This document shows positions 13,201 through 22,782 of a stretch of DNA of 64,000 bases, one piece after another. The first letter of the stretch is position 1; every line of letters begins with the position of its first letter. The translations under genes were made by a program, and so were the position numbers. The DNA is from Ciona savignyi (taxonomy: Eukaryota > Chordata > Ascidiacea > Phlebobranchia > Cionidae): the NCBI GenBank assembly GCA_000149265.1, contig CH002950.1:1067961-1131960 (forward strand), read 5' to 3'. Below the pieces are notes generated by a model that was not told the DNA's origin, ran no database searches, and worked only from the letters and a program-made list of their open reading frames with translations.

Positions 13201-13296
13201 CTCAATAACAAACCAATTGTAGCACAAGAAGATAACCACCACCGCCACCAACGTACATATTCGTAGGGAACGGCGACGTTTGTCAAAATTCAACAT
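10245..13296 (-). CDS. METTL24-like (FkbM-type) methyltransferase-family protein, copy 1, 7 exons
   Basis: Exons on the minus strand: 13179-13296, 13061-13090 (30-bp micro-exon), 12923-12993, 11048-11258, 10837-10950, 10678-10772 and 10245-10583. All phases join and give 325 residues. The N-terminus is basic (MLNFDKRRRSLR), followed by one membrane segment at about residues 12-31, so a type II membrane or secretory-pathway protein is likely. The core resembles METTL24: SFGVGGDISFDNELAKMGC then EVHSFDPS (SAM-binding-type strand ending in D), later GWKMRTL, ELGHAGRTIDYLKVDTDAP and FAMEVHIPGP. The substrate is unknown in this family. The start was chosen because it aligns with the start of the paralog at 44,677. 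The intron between 11,258 and 12,923 holds nested MITEs. Several exons are nearly identical to the paralog at 39,629-44,677. Confidence 0.88.
11969..12546. mobile_element. Outer MITE, interrupted by a second element
   Basis: The left end TATACAGGGCCAAAAACCC and a segment near 12,003 (GCGTAAGAATTTACTCTCG) have inverted counterparts near 12,248 (CGAGAGTAAATTCGTACTC) and at the right end (TTTTTGGCCTTACGTATA). This gives a palindromic, non-coding element lying in an intron of the METTL24-like gene. A second MITE at 12,298-12,523 is inserted inside its right arm. I cannot assign a superfamily. Confidence 0.6.
12298..12523. mobile_element. Inner MITE nested in the outer one, 11-bp target duplication
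   Basis: Terminal inverted repeats of about 30 bp begin with GCCTCTAAATACTACAGGAT on the left and end with ATCCTGTAGTATTTAGAGGT on the right. The sequence TTGATTTTTGG flanks the element at 12,287-12,297 and again at 12,524-12,534, which is the expected target-site duplication. The inside is rich in CTAACCC-like and CCAAGCG-like short repeats. There is no coding capacity. Confidence 0.75.
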
Positions 13297-13796
13297 GATA
13301 TATATACTATTCGGCAAATAGTTACCTACGAATCTGAAACAGCTAAAATAAACAATATTAGAACTAGAGGGTGCCAACCACCACTATAAAACACATTTTG
13401 TATGCCAAATTTACGCAGGGCTCCTAACAATAACTGGCAAGTGTTACCCATATTTAAGATAAAGAATGTATTTATGCCAGATACGTGCACGTCAGGACCA
13501 TATGCTGTGTGGCAGTCCTGAAAGCACAACAAGACTTCTAGTTAAAAAACGCGCAATTCTAGCACTACCGGTACCAAAGCATTCTTCCAACCTAGTACAG
13601 TACAGTATTTCACTTATACGTTAGGGAATTAGCAAAGTTTACATTTTTTAATATTGTACAGTGTATACGATAGGCTACTGTTATTGTAAACTTCAGCATA
13701 ATGAAAATAATAATAATACGCATGACACAAAACAAATTAACTGCAAAATCGTATACTATAACCTGTCACTTAAAAAACTACATAATATTACACGAG
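13297..13796. other. Upstream region of METTL24-like copy 1
   Basis: AT-rich sequence between the predicted METTL24-like start codon and the left end of the 13,797-18,810 transposon. It must hold the promoter of the methyltransferase gene. No recognisable core promoter element or gene is seen. Confidence 0.4.
13791..13796. repeat. Target-site duplication CACGAG, left
   Basis: CACGAG directly precedes the transposon end TATGGTGGCA and is repeated at 18,811-18,816 directly after ...TGCCACCATA. A 6-bp duplication fits the IS3EU class as I remember it. Confidence 0.85.
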
Positions 13797-14450
13797 TATG
13801 GTGGCATATCGTTATCACCATTTTTTTTCATCAAACCTTAAATTTTTTATTTTGATTTCCATTTTGTTTTCTATTTCATTTTTAATTTCAATTCTATTTC
13901 CATTTTGTTTTCTATTTCATTTCTATTTCCATTTTTTTGTATTTCATTTTTAACTTCATTTCTATTTTCATTTCATTTTCATTTTGTTTTCTATTTCATT
14001 TTTAATTTCATTTTTATTTTTATTTTTTTTCTATTTCATATTTAATTTCATTTCTATTTTCATTTTGTTTTCAATTTCATTTTTAATTTCATTTCTATTT
14101 TTTTTTTCTATTTCATATTTAATTTCATTTCTATTTTGTTTTCAATTTCATTTTTAATTTCATTTCTATTTTTTTTTCTATTTTATTTTTAATTTCATTT
14201 CTATTTTTATTTTGTTTTCTATTTCATTTTTAATTTCATTTTTATTTTCATTTTGTTTTCAATTTCATTTTTAATTTCATTTTTAATTTCGTTTTAAAAA
14301 TTTAAAATGAATTTGGCCAGGTGGCACAGCGTTATCAAAACCGTGGTTTAAAATAGGAGAGTGCCTCAGCGTTATCAAAATTCATAGAAATCGAATTAAA
14401 TAATTCGCACTAGTTTGGGGAAGCACCATGCGATTGTGTTGTGGCTGTGC
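13797..14450 (+). repeat. Left terminal inverted repeat
   Basis: Inverse complement of the right arm, including unique segments such as AATTTGGCCAGGTGGCACAG (14,310-14,329) and GCACTAGTTTGGGGAAGCAC. It holds a T-rich minisatellite (about 13,855-14,297) and three copies of the motif GTGGCAYAKCGTTATCA-like at 13,801, 14,321 and 14,361. Similarity to the other arm fades just past 14,440. Confidence 0.85.
13855..14297. repeat. Minisatellite within left inverted repeat
   Basis: Tandem pyrimidine-rich units of about 40 bp built from TTTTAATTTCATTTCTATTT and CATTTTGTTTTCTATTTC, with length variation between units. The right arm carries the inverse array but longer (about 18,246-18,765), as expected when tandem copies change number independently in the two arms. 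Confidence 0.85.
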
Positions 14451-14560
14451 ATTGACTGTTTAGTTGTGTTCATATTTATTAATGCAAGATTTTGTTGTAT
14501 ATATATAGCCTACGTACTGTCGTTAAAACTAGCATCCTGTATGGATTGTAAACTTACATT

Positions 14561-14582
14561 TTTCTTTCCCGTCTTTGTTCAG
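14561..14582 (+). promoter_or_regulatory. Candidate 3' splice site upstream of the transposase start
   Basis: A pyrimidine tract runs directly into TTCAG at 14,578-14,582, 35 bp before the transposase ATG. An in-frame stop TGA at 14,591 lies between them, so any exon joined here contributes only 5' untranslated sequence. It supports transcription from the left inverted repeat with a leader intron. This is inferred, not shown. Confidence 0.45.
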
Positions 14583-14617
14583 GATGTCAGTGATATACTA
14601 ACTGTAACTTATGTAGT

Positions 14618-15811
14618 ATGTGGAAATTTGACAGCAACTTAGAAGCAGATCTTGACAATTATGTTAAGCAAAATATGAAACGGTCAGAAATACTACAGAT
14701 GGTTACTAAATATTACAGCAAATATACATGGAGTTTACCGACACTAGATAGACGCTTGAGGCACTTTGAAATCCGCTATATAAATTACGACACATGTTTG
14801 GAAGATGTGACTTCAGCAGTAATAAAGGAAGTAGATGGACCAGGAAAGTTACTGGGCTATCGTGCCATGAATCTTAAACTTCGTTGTAAGTACAATGTTA
14901 AAGTCCCAATGCATCTTGTCTACAATGTAATGGCCGAGGTAGACCCTGACGGTCTCGAATACAGAAATGTCCATAAAAGAGTGAAACGGCCTAAGCAGCC
15001 ATTCAAAGCAGAGGGACCCTTGTCAATGGTTTCTTTAGATGGACATGATAAACTTTGCGGTTACCAAAACAATACATTTCCACTTGGAATTTACGGTTGT
15101 ATGGATACGTTTTCCCGTAAGATTTTGTTCTTATTTGTAACTTATTCCAATTCAAACCCATTAATAATTGGCAAAAAGTACTTGGAATTTTTGTACGAAA
15201 CACAAATGCTACCAAAACATTTACGCATGGACAGGGGTACAGAGACTGGAAAAGTAGCAACAATCCATGCATTTCTTACTAACTTACGGACAACAATGAA
15301 CACACCAACAGATTCTGTAATATATGGGCCTTCAAATACAAACAAAATTGAAAGATGGTGGAGAGATCTTCATGAACGCCTTGAAAAATATTTCAAATAC
15401 CAGTTACATGAATTGCTTCATGAAAGAACATACAACCCAGAGAATCCGCAGGACCGACAAATGTTATATTATGTTTACAAGCCAATTGTTTCTCGTGAGT
15501 GTGAAATGTTTGTGAAGTATTGGAACTGTCATCGCATTAGGGCTCAAAAGGGTCGGGAGTTACCATCTGGTATTCCCAATGTTATGTTTTCTCTTCCCGA
15601 GTCCTATGGCGCTACAAACAAAGGAACACGGATAGAAGTTAATGACCTTAAAACTGTTGCAGAACTTTCTGGAGTTTTATCAGCACCTGTGGACTGTTTA
15701 GGTAGAGACATACAAAGAAAATTTGAAAGTATCGTTCCGAATCCTGAATGTATTCCTGCTAAAGATGCACAAAAGGCATATACCTTTTTGAAAGCTAAAT
15801 GCGATTTTTAA
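14618..15811 (+). CDS. IS3EU-like integrase/transposase, 397 aa
   Basis: Predicted DDE recombinase that cuts and joins the transposon ends. Residues about 12-50 look like a helix-turn-helix. Residues 74-106 (GPGKLLGYRAMNLKLRCKYN onward) resemble the second helix-turn-helix of bacterial IS3 transposases. The integrase core follows: D141 in SLDGHDKLCGY, D205 in LRMDRGTE, and E245 in NTNKIERWW, with 39 residues between the second D and the E. GCMDTFSRKI, typical of the core, is at 160-169. The C-terminal part has HRIRAQKGRELPSGIP (305-320). The frame is closed by a stop at 14,591 upstream of the ATG, so the start is well defined. All catalytic positions are present and there is no frameshift. 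Confidence 0.88.
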   Translation: MWKFDSNLEADLDNYVKQNMKRSEILQMVTKYYSKYTWSLPTLDRRLRHFEIRYINYDTCLEDVTSAVIKEVDGPGKLLGYRAMNLKLRCKYNVKVPMHLVYNVMAEVDPDGLEYRNVHKRVKRPKQPFKAEGPLSMVSLDGHDKLCGYQNNTFPLGIYGCMDTFSRKILFLFVTYSNSNPLIIGKKYLEFLYETQMLPKHLRMDRGTETGKVATIHAFLTNLRTTMNTPTDSVIYGPSNTNKIERWWRDLHERLEKYFKYQLHELLHERTYNPENPQDRQMLYYVYKPIVSRECEMFVKYWNCHRIRAQKGRELPSGIPNVMFSLPESYGATNKGTRIEVNDLKTVAELSGVLSAPVDCLGRDIQRKFESIVPNPECIPAKDAQKAYTFLKAKCDF

Positions 15812-15928
15812 AGTGGTTGCCATCAGACTCAATGTTGTTTGTGCTGGCAATTAGGCGCCGTCGCCCAGGGGCGGCACGCTCGCAACATGGCCGATTTCTG
15901 ATTCACTACCAATGACTAACTGAGTAAT

Positions 15929-15934
15929 AATAAA
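15929..15934 (+). terminator. Polyadenylation signal AATAAA for the transposase gene
   Basis: Canonical AATAAA about 120 bp after the transposase stop codon, in the gap between the two convergent genes of the transposon. Confidence 0.55.
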
Positions 15935-16491
15935 TATGTGATATAGGATACCCCGTACAACTAAGGTGCCATTAAAAAACCTCGGTTGAATTGAAAAGAA
16001 CTAACATATTATATCTCTATATGATATGATAAAGGTATTTTACACGGTTAACAGCTTAACGCATTAGGCTAGATCCACACACAAACTTGCACGCTGGCAT
16101 AAAGATTGTAATGACGTTTTTTTCTCTTACTTTAAACTTTTGTTTACCTTTAAAAATTACAATGGGGTTTCCTATGGATAGGCTCAGTCTTATACATTAG
16201 TAATATAGTCCGAAATCAACGACATGGTGACTACCGCCTAATTGCCAGTCGAGCAACAGTGTGAATTAAGTTACAATTTTGAACAATTTTATCCCGCTAC
16301 ATATTACCGTTGCATATTTAATATTAGCGGTACTCAATAAACTTTAAACGTGTGTGAAGAATATGTTATAGTTTACATTACTGGTGATACCGGTACCTGC
16401 TAATTTTAGAAGAAAACATTATTTTGGGTAATTTAATTACATGAAAAGAAGTCGTACAAACATAGCAAACTTGGTTATTTTATTTTTACTA

Positions 16492-17685
16492 TTAGTGGGC
16501 ACTGGGCAGTGGGTCCAATTGCATAATAGCACAAAACTTATAACATTTATGAATGGAGATAAATTGTTCAATGGCCACACTTGATAAATTCCCGGCACAA
16601 AAATAGTATTCTTTGTGACTGCCCTCACATAAGAGATCTGTTGTAGCAATTTCTGGGTCATATAATTTGTATCCAGCACCTTGAATGTCCAACAACATGA
16701 ATTTTCCTTTAGAGAAAATATAACTAAAATGCACTAGGCATTCAGCTTTGTATTGTAACTCATCTGGCGCACTAAAGTTTCTGCAAGTGCCATCATTGTT
16801 AATATATTTGGTGAATGTCCCTGGATAGAAGTGCTCTAGTGTGGCAGTCATATCTTTAAACTTGGTAAAGTAAACTGGACCGTAATCAAATGTTTGTCCA
16901 AAATTAGATGAAGCTTTCTTGGCAAATTCTATTGCGACAACCCTTGCAACTGAATGCATTTGCACTTGTTTCTTTGCATGATCATCCACTGACATATCCA
17001 GGTCTTTATTTATGGTATCTATAGCACTTTCAGAATAACATTTCAGTACCCAATCTTTGGGTAAGGTGCTTCTGGAATCACCCGAGCACAATCTAGCTCT
17101 AAAGGCATCTCTAAATGCTCCATTGGCGAACTTTTTATTCTGAATGTCAAAACACAGTTCCTTGTATGTTAACCACCCAGTGTGTTCAACATTAAAACAA
17201 CTCAACTGCAGTGTTGCTCTGGAATAAGGCGGCTCTCTAACAAGTTGTCCAGCCTTTAATAAAGTGCTAATAGAAATGGATTTGGGGAATGGTTGTGAAC
17301 AAGATGGTAGCTGGGAAGTGACACTGCAATTATTTTTTTCTGGATTATCACTTAATTCTGGTACTTCTAAGAATCTAATGTAAATGAATTTTTTCCCTTT
17401 TATTTGCTCAATCCTACTGCAAGATGGACCTCTGTCTGAAGCGAGAACATCACATGTACCTTCAGACTTATTGTAGTACAGCTCACATGACTTTTTAACA
17501 TTTTCCAATGTTAAACTGGGATATTTAAATGGGACAAAATCCCTAGTATCCAATGGTTCATATTTTTTTAACCTTCCTGATGGGGCTGCTGGACATTCTT
17601 TGCACCATGATGTCACTGGGTACATTTTCTTCCAACTGGTTTGTCTTTTCTCCCTTACCCCTTTTCTTTCCCATTCTCTTTTCAA
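16492..17685 (-). CDS. Alpha-type (atypical) protein kinase carried by the transposon
   Basis: Serine/threonine kinase of the alpha-kinase family (eEF2K, myosin heavy chain kinase type). The open frame spans 397 codons but its first codon is TTG; the first in-frame ATG is at 17,625, leaving 377 residues. Numbering from 17,685, the catalytic domain starts about 185: FANGAFRDAF (187-196) is the nucleotide-binding glycine region, K215 in VLKCY the ATP lysine, D333 in LLDIQG and DPEI at 343-346 the catalytic and Mg-binding region, and AGNLSS the late loop. The structural zinc ligands H319, H379, C381 and C385 are all present. Residues 28-110 carry WCKEC and a VPFKYPSLTLENV segment of unknown role. 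It is convergent with the transposase, inside the same inverted repeats, with no frameshift within the kinase domain. The cellular role and target are unknown. Confidence 0.85.
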   Translation of the reverse strand: MKREWERKGVREKRQTSWKKMYPVTSWCKECPAAPSGRLKKYEPLDTRDFVPFKYPSLTLENVKKSCELYYNKSEGTCDVLASDRGPSCSRIEQIKGKKFIYIRFLEVPELSDNPEKNNCSVTSQLPSCSQPFPKSISISTLLKAGQLVREPPYSRATLQLSCFNVEHTGWLTYKELCFDIQNKKFANGAFRDAFRARLCSGDSRSTLPKDWVLKCYSESAIDTINKDLDMSVDDHAKKQVQMHSVARVVAIEFAKKASSNFGQTFDYGPVYFTKFKDMTATLEHFYPGTFTKYINNDGTCRNFSAPDELQYKAECLVHFSYIFSKGKFMLLDIQGAGYKLYDPEIATTDLLCEGSHKEYYFCAGNLSSVAIEQFISIHKCYKFCAIMQLDPLPSAH

Positions 17686-18087
17686 ACTCTAACCAATTTT
17701 CTTTGTGCTTTTTCATTTGGTTAATAACTGGTCTTTAATCTAAGTATTAAGCACTTAGTATCCTAAGTTCACACTCTCCTTGTGAGAAAAGAAAAAAATG
17801 TCAGGGTTAACAGGGTAAGGCATTACATTTGCCAAGAAGTTCTAGCCTTAAATATATACTTTTTACATACCAACCATTTACCTAATAAACCGAGGAAGTG
17901 GTTGCCAACCCGACGCTGTACCAACTAAGCTCACTATACGAGTGGACGAGAAAACCAGTGAAATTCTGTTACCAAAAGCCTCCCGGTTTTGACTAAATTA
18001 TAGCGAGTATTACGTCAATTAGCTGTCGCTTTAAAATATGGTAGTAAATAGTTGTACCTTCCGAACCAGAAACCACCGAAGTCAATT

Positions 18088-18810
18088 AATACGGCCACAC
18101 AATCGCATGGTGCTTACCCCAAACTAGTGCGAAATATTTAATTTAATTTCTATGAATTTTGATAACGCTGAGGCACTCTTCTATTTTAAACCACGGTTTT
18201 GATAACGCTGTGCCACCTGGCCAAATTCATTTTAAATTTTTAAAACGAAATTGAAATTAAAAATGAAATTGAAAACAAAATGAAAAAAGAAATGAAATTG
18301 AAAATGAAATAGAAAATCAAAATGGAAATAGAAATGAAATTAAAAACAAAATGAAAATAGAAATGAAATAGAAAACAAAATGAAAATAGAAATGAAATTA
18401 AAAATGAAATAGAAAACAAAATGAAATTAAAAACAAAATGAAATTGAAAACAAAATGAAATTGAAAACAAAATGAAAATAGAAATGAAATTAAAAATGAA
18501 ATAGAAAACAAAATGAAATTGAAAACAAAATGAAAATAGAAATGAAATTGAAAACAAAATGAAAATAGAAATGAAATTAAAAATGAAATAGAAAACAAAA
18601 TGGACATAGAAATGAAATTGAAAACAATATGAAAATAAAAATGAAATTAAAAATGAAATAGAAAACAAAATTAAAATAAAATTAAAAATGAAATGGAAAA
18701 CAAAATGAAAATAAAAATGAAATTAAAAATGAAATAGAAAACAAAATGGAAATCGAAATAAAAAATTCAAGGATTGATGAAAAAAATGGTGATAACGATA
18801 TGCCACCATA
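18088..18810 (-). repeat. Right terminal inverted repeat
   Basis: Inverse complement of the left arm, ending in TGCCACCATA at 18,810. The 17-bp motif appears inverted at 18,160-18,176, 18,200-18,216 and 18,790-18,806. The purine-rich array is about 80 bp longer than the left one. Similarity to the left arm begins close to 18,090. Confidence 0.85.
18246..18765. repeat. Minisatellite within right inverted repeat
   Basis: Purine-rich tandem units such as GAAATTAAAAATGAAATAG and AAAACAAAATGAAAATAG, the inverse of the left-arm array. The long minus-strand frames here (Phe, Ser and Ile only) are an artefact of the repeat. Confidence 0.85.
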
Positions 18811-18816
18811 CACGAG
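18811..18816. repeat. Target-site duplication CACGAG, right
   Basis: Second copy of the 6-bp direct repeat flanking the transposon; see the left copy at 13,791-13,796. Confidence 0.85.
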
Positions 18817-19272
18817 GCAAACATTGCCAAACTCGCGATAACAATGGCATTATTACGACATATAGGGTAAGTTATATTGTTAAGTATAAAGATTCAGGTA
18901 CAAATTTCAATGTAACAAAGCCTAAATAACCGTTACATACTCTTAAAAAATCTTTCAGCAAAAAATCTGCAATTAAAAATCGAGAAAAAGCAGTCGTTTT
19001 TTTAATTCTTGGTTTTGATTCTCTACATTGTCTGCTGCACTTCGAATGTATATTTTTAAACTTCTAATGACTTTCCACTAAATAAAACCATTCCCGTGAG
19101 TAAATTGAGCGTTCAGTAGAACTGATTACTGATTTTAGTGGTCTAGTTCCCTTAAGACTTTTATATAAACAACTCCTTTTTAAATTTTGTGACAATCTTG
19201 TTTACCGGGAATTATTTTATGAAACTTTTTCTTTATCAGTTATTTGTACATTCCTAAAAAAACGCAATAACC

Positions 19273-19585
19273 CAGCGTTTCTCAAACTATGGGTCGCGAC
19301 CCACCGGTGGGTCGCGAAAGGAATCTTGGTGGGTCGTGAAAAGTTATAGAAAGCTCTGATTAACTATACTGGCTATTTCCTATACAAAAATCAAGGGGAA
19401 ATTATCATAATTGTAACATCACACAATCTTGAATCGTGGCGTGATCTTCACCTGACCTCAGCTCATTGAACCTTTCGTCTCTCACACATGTTACAACAAC
19501 TATATATATATATATATTAAGTGGGTCGCCATAAATTGTGGTAATTAATAGTGGGTCCCAACTCTAAAAAGTTTGAGAACCACTG
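19273..19585. mobile_element. hAT MITE, 313 bp
   Basis: Termini CAGCGTTTCTCAAACTATGG and GTTTGAGAACCACTG are inverted repeats of the common hAT CAG-GGTTCTCAAAC type. A perfect 8-bp target duplication CAATAACC lies at 19,265-19,272 and 19,586-19,593. The inside has repeated GTGGGTCGC motifs and a TA run, with no transposase. Confidence 0.9.
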
Positions 19586-21543
19586 CAATAACCTATTGTT
19601 CACTTCTTTTCGAAATGTGCAGTGTTTTGGCAATAATGCCTAAAATTTGCGTAATATCCGCATTTTAACTCGACAAATCAATTATTTTAATTTTACCTGC
19701 ATAACTTTTAAATATTACTACAAGCCCCGGTTTTTCTTATTTAAATTTAAAAAATCGACGATAAAACGATTATTCTAAATTTAATTTACATATTTTTCCT
19801 CGATTCTATAAAACTCAAATCAAACGATCTATGTAGGCCTACAACAAACCACAACAAGAACCAGTTACAGGGTTCGTCAGTTAACCAAGTGCTTTGCTTA
19901 CAATTTTAACGGGACGCCACAGGCAATCAACGAGAAATCAATAACAATTGTCGACGATAAGCGCGCAATCACACAACAATTTAACTTAAGCAAACTGCTA
20001 GATGTCAATTAAAAGTAATCAAATATGACGAATGAAGCACACTATATAGTTTTCGGTTCACGCGAATTTACAGTGTATAAGAACGCTTTACGAAGTAAAC
20101 ATATAATTCTTTGTTGGGCAAATGGCTTAGTTGCTGCAAAAAATCAGCTGTTTGATTAAAACAAATACTTGTTTGGTGATATTTAGCATAAAGAATTCAT
20201 ACACATGCTGCATGTATGTTCTTTGTTTCTCATAAGTCTGACAGGCATATCCCGTACGATTGCGATAATGAAAAAATAACAGCTGTTCGCCGCGCTAAGA
20301 ATCAGAGCCAGGCCTTAACAAATATTTCTGTAGTTCAAATGTTTAATGGCTACAAAAATATAGGTTATTTTTACGACCTTGCATTAAATGACCTAAATAC
20401 AAATTGCTACAATATTCTTTAATCTGCCTGTATATTGGGGTGAGAGCGCTTTCGATTCACTGAAACAACACGGTCGTAACCTGTGCTGCATTGATTGTGC
20501 GTCGCACAAGCGCAACCACTGAATTATGCAAAATGATTGTGCGCCGCACAAGCGCAACCAGCACTGAATTATGCAAAAGGTGTAAGTTTTAAAGTATCGT
20601 TTTCAGTATCAAGGCGTTATTTTTGTACATTAAACTAGTTACTCTATAGGAAATTTTATGTTTTTTACTTAAATATATTTTTTATTTGCAATTTTTTTAA
20701 TATGACTAGCACGTCTTGCTATAGCTATTCTAATGATAGGTCTATTGACTGTTGTTAATACACTATTCTTTGTTTCTTGCCTATATGCAGAATCGGTTGT
20801 TTTTGTTTGTTTTTACCGTGGAAAAGAAAAACTAACTAAACGAAATATTGTACCGTAATTCGTTTCGTTTGCCCGGCGGTTATAAACTGTACAATCTGTA
20901 GCTCTGTCTCTTGAGTTGCCCATTCACTGCATTGAGTGACACTTGGCGAGCCAATATAACATTCCCACGTCCCTTTTTTCCTTTGGCGGTGATTGATCAG
21001 AACTCAAACAACTATCTTTAACGCTGTATGGTGTAAGGTTCATAGTTATTTTTGGTTTGTATTTGCGCATATGGCTGGTACTAGATTTGTCCTTGCGACC
21101 CACAACTGATCGCAAGGACTCTTTATAAATGGTTTCTTTATTTTTGAATTACAAGCTGAGACAGAACGATTCGTTAAACTGGTAAGCGAAATAGATGGAA
21201 AGTGTCAGATCGGATATCAAGGCTGATTAACACGCCAGAGGAAATCAAAGAAAGAGTACTTGGAAGAGGCGCAGTGAACATGCAATAATATAGCCTGGCT
21301 TACGTAACATGCATTATTATAGCCTGGCTCACGTAACCGTGTATATTGGTTTTTATATTAATAACATAAATATCTAATATTTTGCAGAATGCGTATATAT
21401 GGTGCGATAAAAAAAGAAAAATAAATAAAAATTCAGGCCCCTATAGATGGCGTATAACCAATTAGTTGATCTGTACGATCGACCGAAAATGAAATGTCGC
21501 TCCCAATTCGTCGCGTGTTATTTATGGGTCCCATTTAAAAGAA

Positions 21544-21880
21544 ATGCACTTACATTTTACTAAATTTAAGCAAAAATAGAGAAGCCATTCAAGCGCTATG
21601 CCCGAAAAAGCTATTTGTTTAGAAAAAAATACGTTTTGATTTTCTACGTACTAAGGGAATTCCCCTGGATGTATTACCCAAAATTTTGCTGTGTAACAAA
21701 TTACAAAGTTTTTTTAAAGTGTTATATCATTGGCTAATGTTCTTACATTTTACCAAATCTAATTAAAATTAAAGTAGCCGTTCAATCGCTATGCCAAAAA
21801 AAGCTAATGTTTTAGAAAAAATATGCCGTTTTGTTTTTTCACTCCCAGGGGAATCCCCCTAAATAAATTATCTAAAATTT
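21544..21880. repeat. Two diverged tandem copies, about 150 bp each
   Basis: The segments at about 21,544-21,690 and 21,734-21,880 share, in order, CTTACATTTTAC, AAGCCATTCAAGCGCTATGC-like, AAAAAGCTA, a T-rich stretch and GGGAATYCCCCT. Copies differ at many bases, so the duplication is old. Confidence 0.7.
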
Positions 21881-22782
21881 TGTTTTTGCATATCTAGATC
21901 ATGTGCGCTAACAAACGTCAAAGTTTCATTGCGATTTTATTACCCCTTCTGGTTGATGTCGGAGCCACAAGCCATGTCTGTCAAACCTTTGACGAAAAAA
22001 AATAATCGGACAATCACAATATGTGTCGCATTTTTCAGTTGGAAAGATATATTCAGTTGGCAATATTGGTAAAAACTGGTAATGCGGAGAGTAACACTTA
22101 AAAGTGTCAAACTGGTGATTGATTTATGACTAATAACGTTTTTAAATGTCAGGGATAATATTTTATTCGGCTTTTTTACCGGGCTAAAGTTCGAAATAGG
22201 TCTGCAACGATATATCGATAATCGCGATACTATCGGCACCACTCAGTTACGATAATATTAAACGAGTATAAAAATGATTTTTTTATCAGATAAACTATGC
22301 ATAAATTTCGAACCCGTATGGGATTGTCCCTTTCACGCAGCAACAGCGTCTTCTAACGGTTAACAAAACTATTAAAATGTAAATTCGTTGAAAAATTGTC
22401 TCGTCACACATGATTTTGCAAGCTCATAATTACATTTTATTAAAATTGTTATACTTAAAGTAAAAATAACTCAAAAGGTTAACACAACGACAAAATTAAG
22501 TAAAGACGCATATCACTGAATATAATTAAAAAAACAGTTATTTCCTGGAAACCGGTTAATTTTCAATCAAATCATACGTAGGCGACCAACTTTACAGGAT
22601 AAAAATTGGATCAAGAAACTTTTGAATTCGGATTTTAAACATTTAGATTTATCCCATTACAATAAATAACACCAAGGTCATTTCAAAATTTCCCGTCAAA
22701 TATTTTTAAATTTGTTTAAAAGTTAGTTAATTCGCGTTCACAAAATTTTATTCACATCCGAACGCTCTTTAGGTGAGAATTT

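Larger units (their letters stand above)
13797..18810. mobile_element. Complete IS3EU-like DNA transposon carrying an alpha-kinase gene, 5,014 bp
   Basis: The element is bounded by perfect ends TATGGTGGCATATCGTTATC and its inverse, with CACGAG duplicated on both sides. The terminal inverted repeats are long: about 13,797-14,450 and 18,088-18,810. Inside are two open, convergent genes of similar size: an integrase-type transposase (+, 14,618-15,811) and an alpha-type protein kinase (-, 16,492-17,685). The TAT termini, the 6-bp duplication and an IS3-like transposase fit the eukaryotic IS3EU class; this assignment rests on memory of that class and was not searched. Intact ends, intact duplications and two open reading frames suggest a young or recently active copy. 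A kinase as a passenger gene is unusual. Confidence 0.85.
18817..22400. other. Gene-free region with small repeats
   Basis: No coding region that I recognise. It contains a complete hAT MITE (19,273-19,585), a duplicated GTGCGYCGCACAAGCGCAACC segment at about 20,495-20,580, a short direct duplication of ATAGCCTGGCTYACGTAAC near 21,290 and 21,320, and two diverged tandem copies of about 150 bp at 21,544-21,880. A palindromic GCAACGATATATCGATAATC sequence near 22,205 resembles terminal sequence of hAT-type repeats. Confidence 0.5.

Noticed and set aside
14415..14642. 75-residue hydrophobic frame just before the transposase
   Set aside because: It runs through a pyrimidine-rich splice-acceptor region in another frame and shows no protein-like pattern.
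18240..18668. Minus-strand frames of 142 and 69 residues made of Phe, Ser, Ile and His
   Set aside because: They lie entirely in the purine-rich minisatellite of the right inverted repeat; composition alone explains them.
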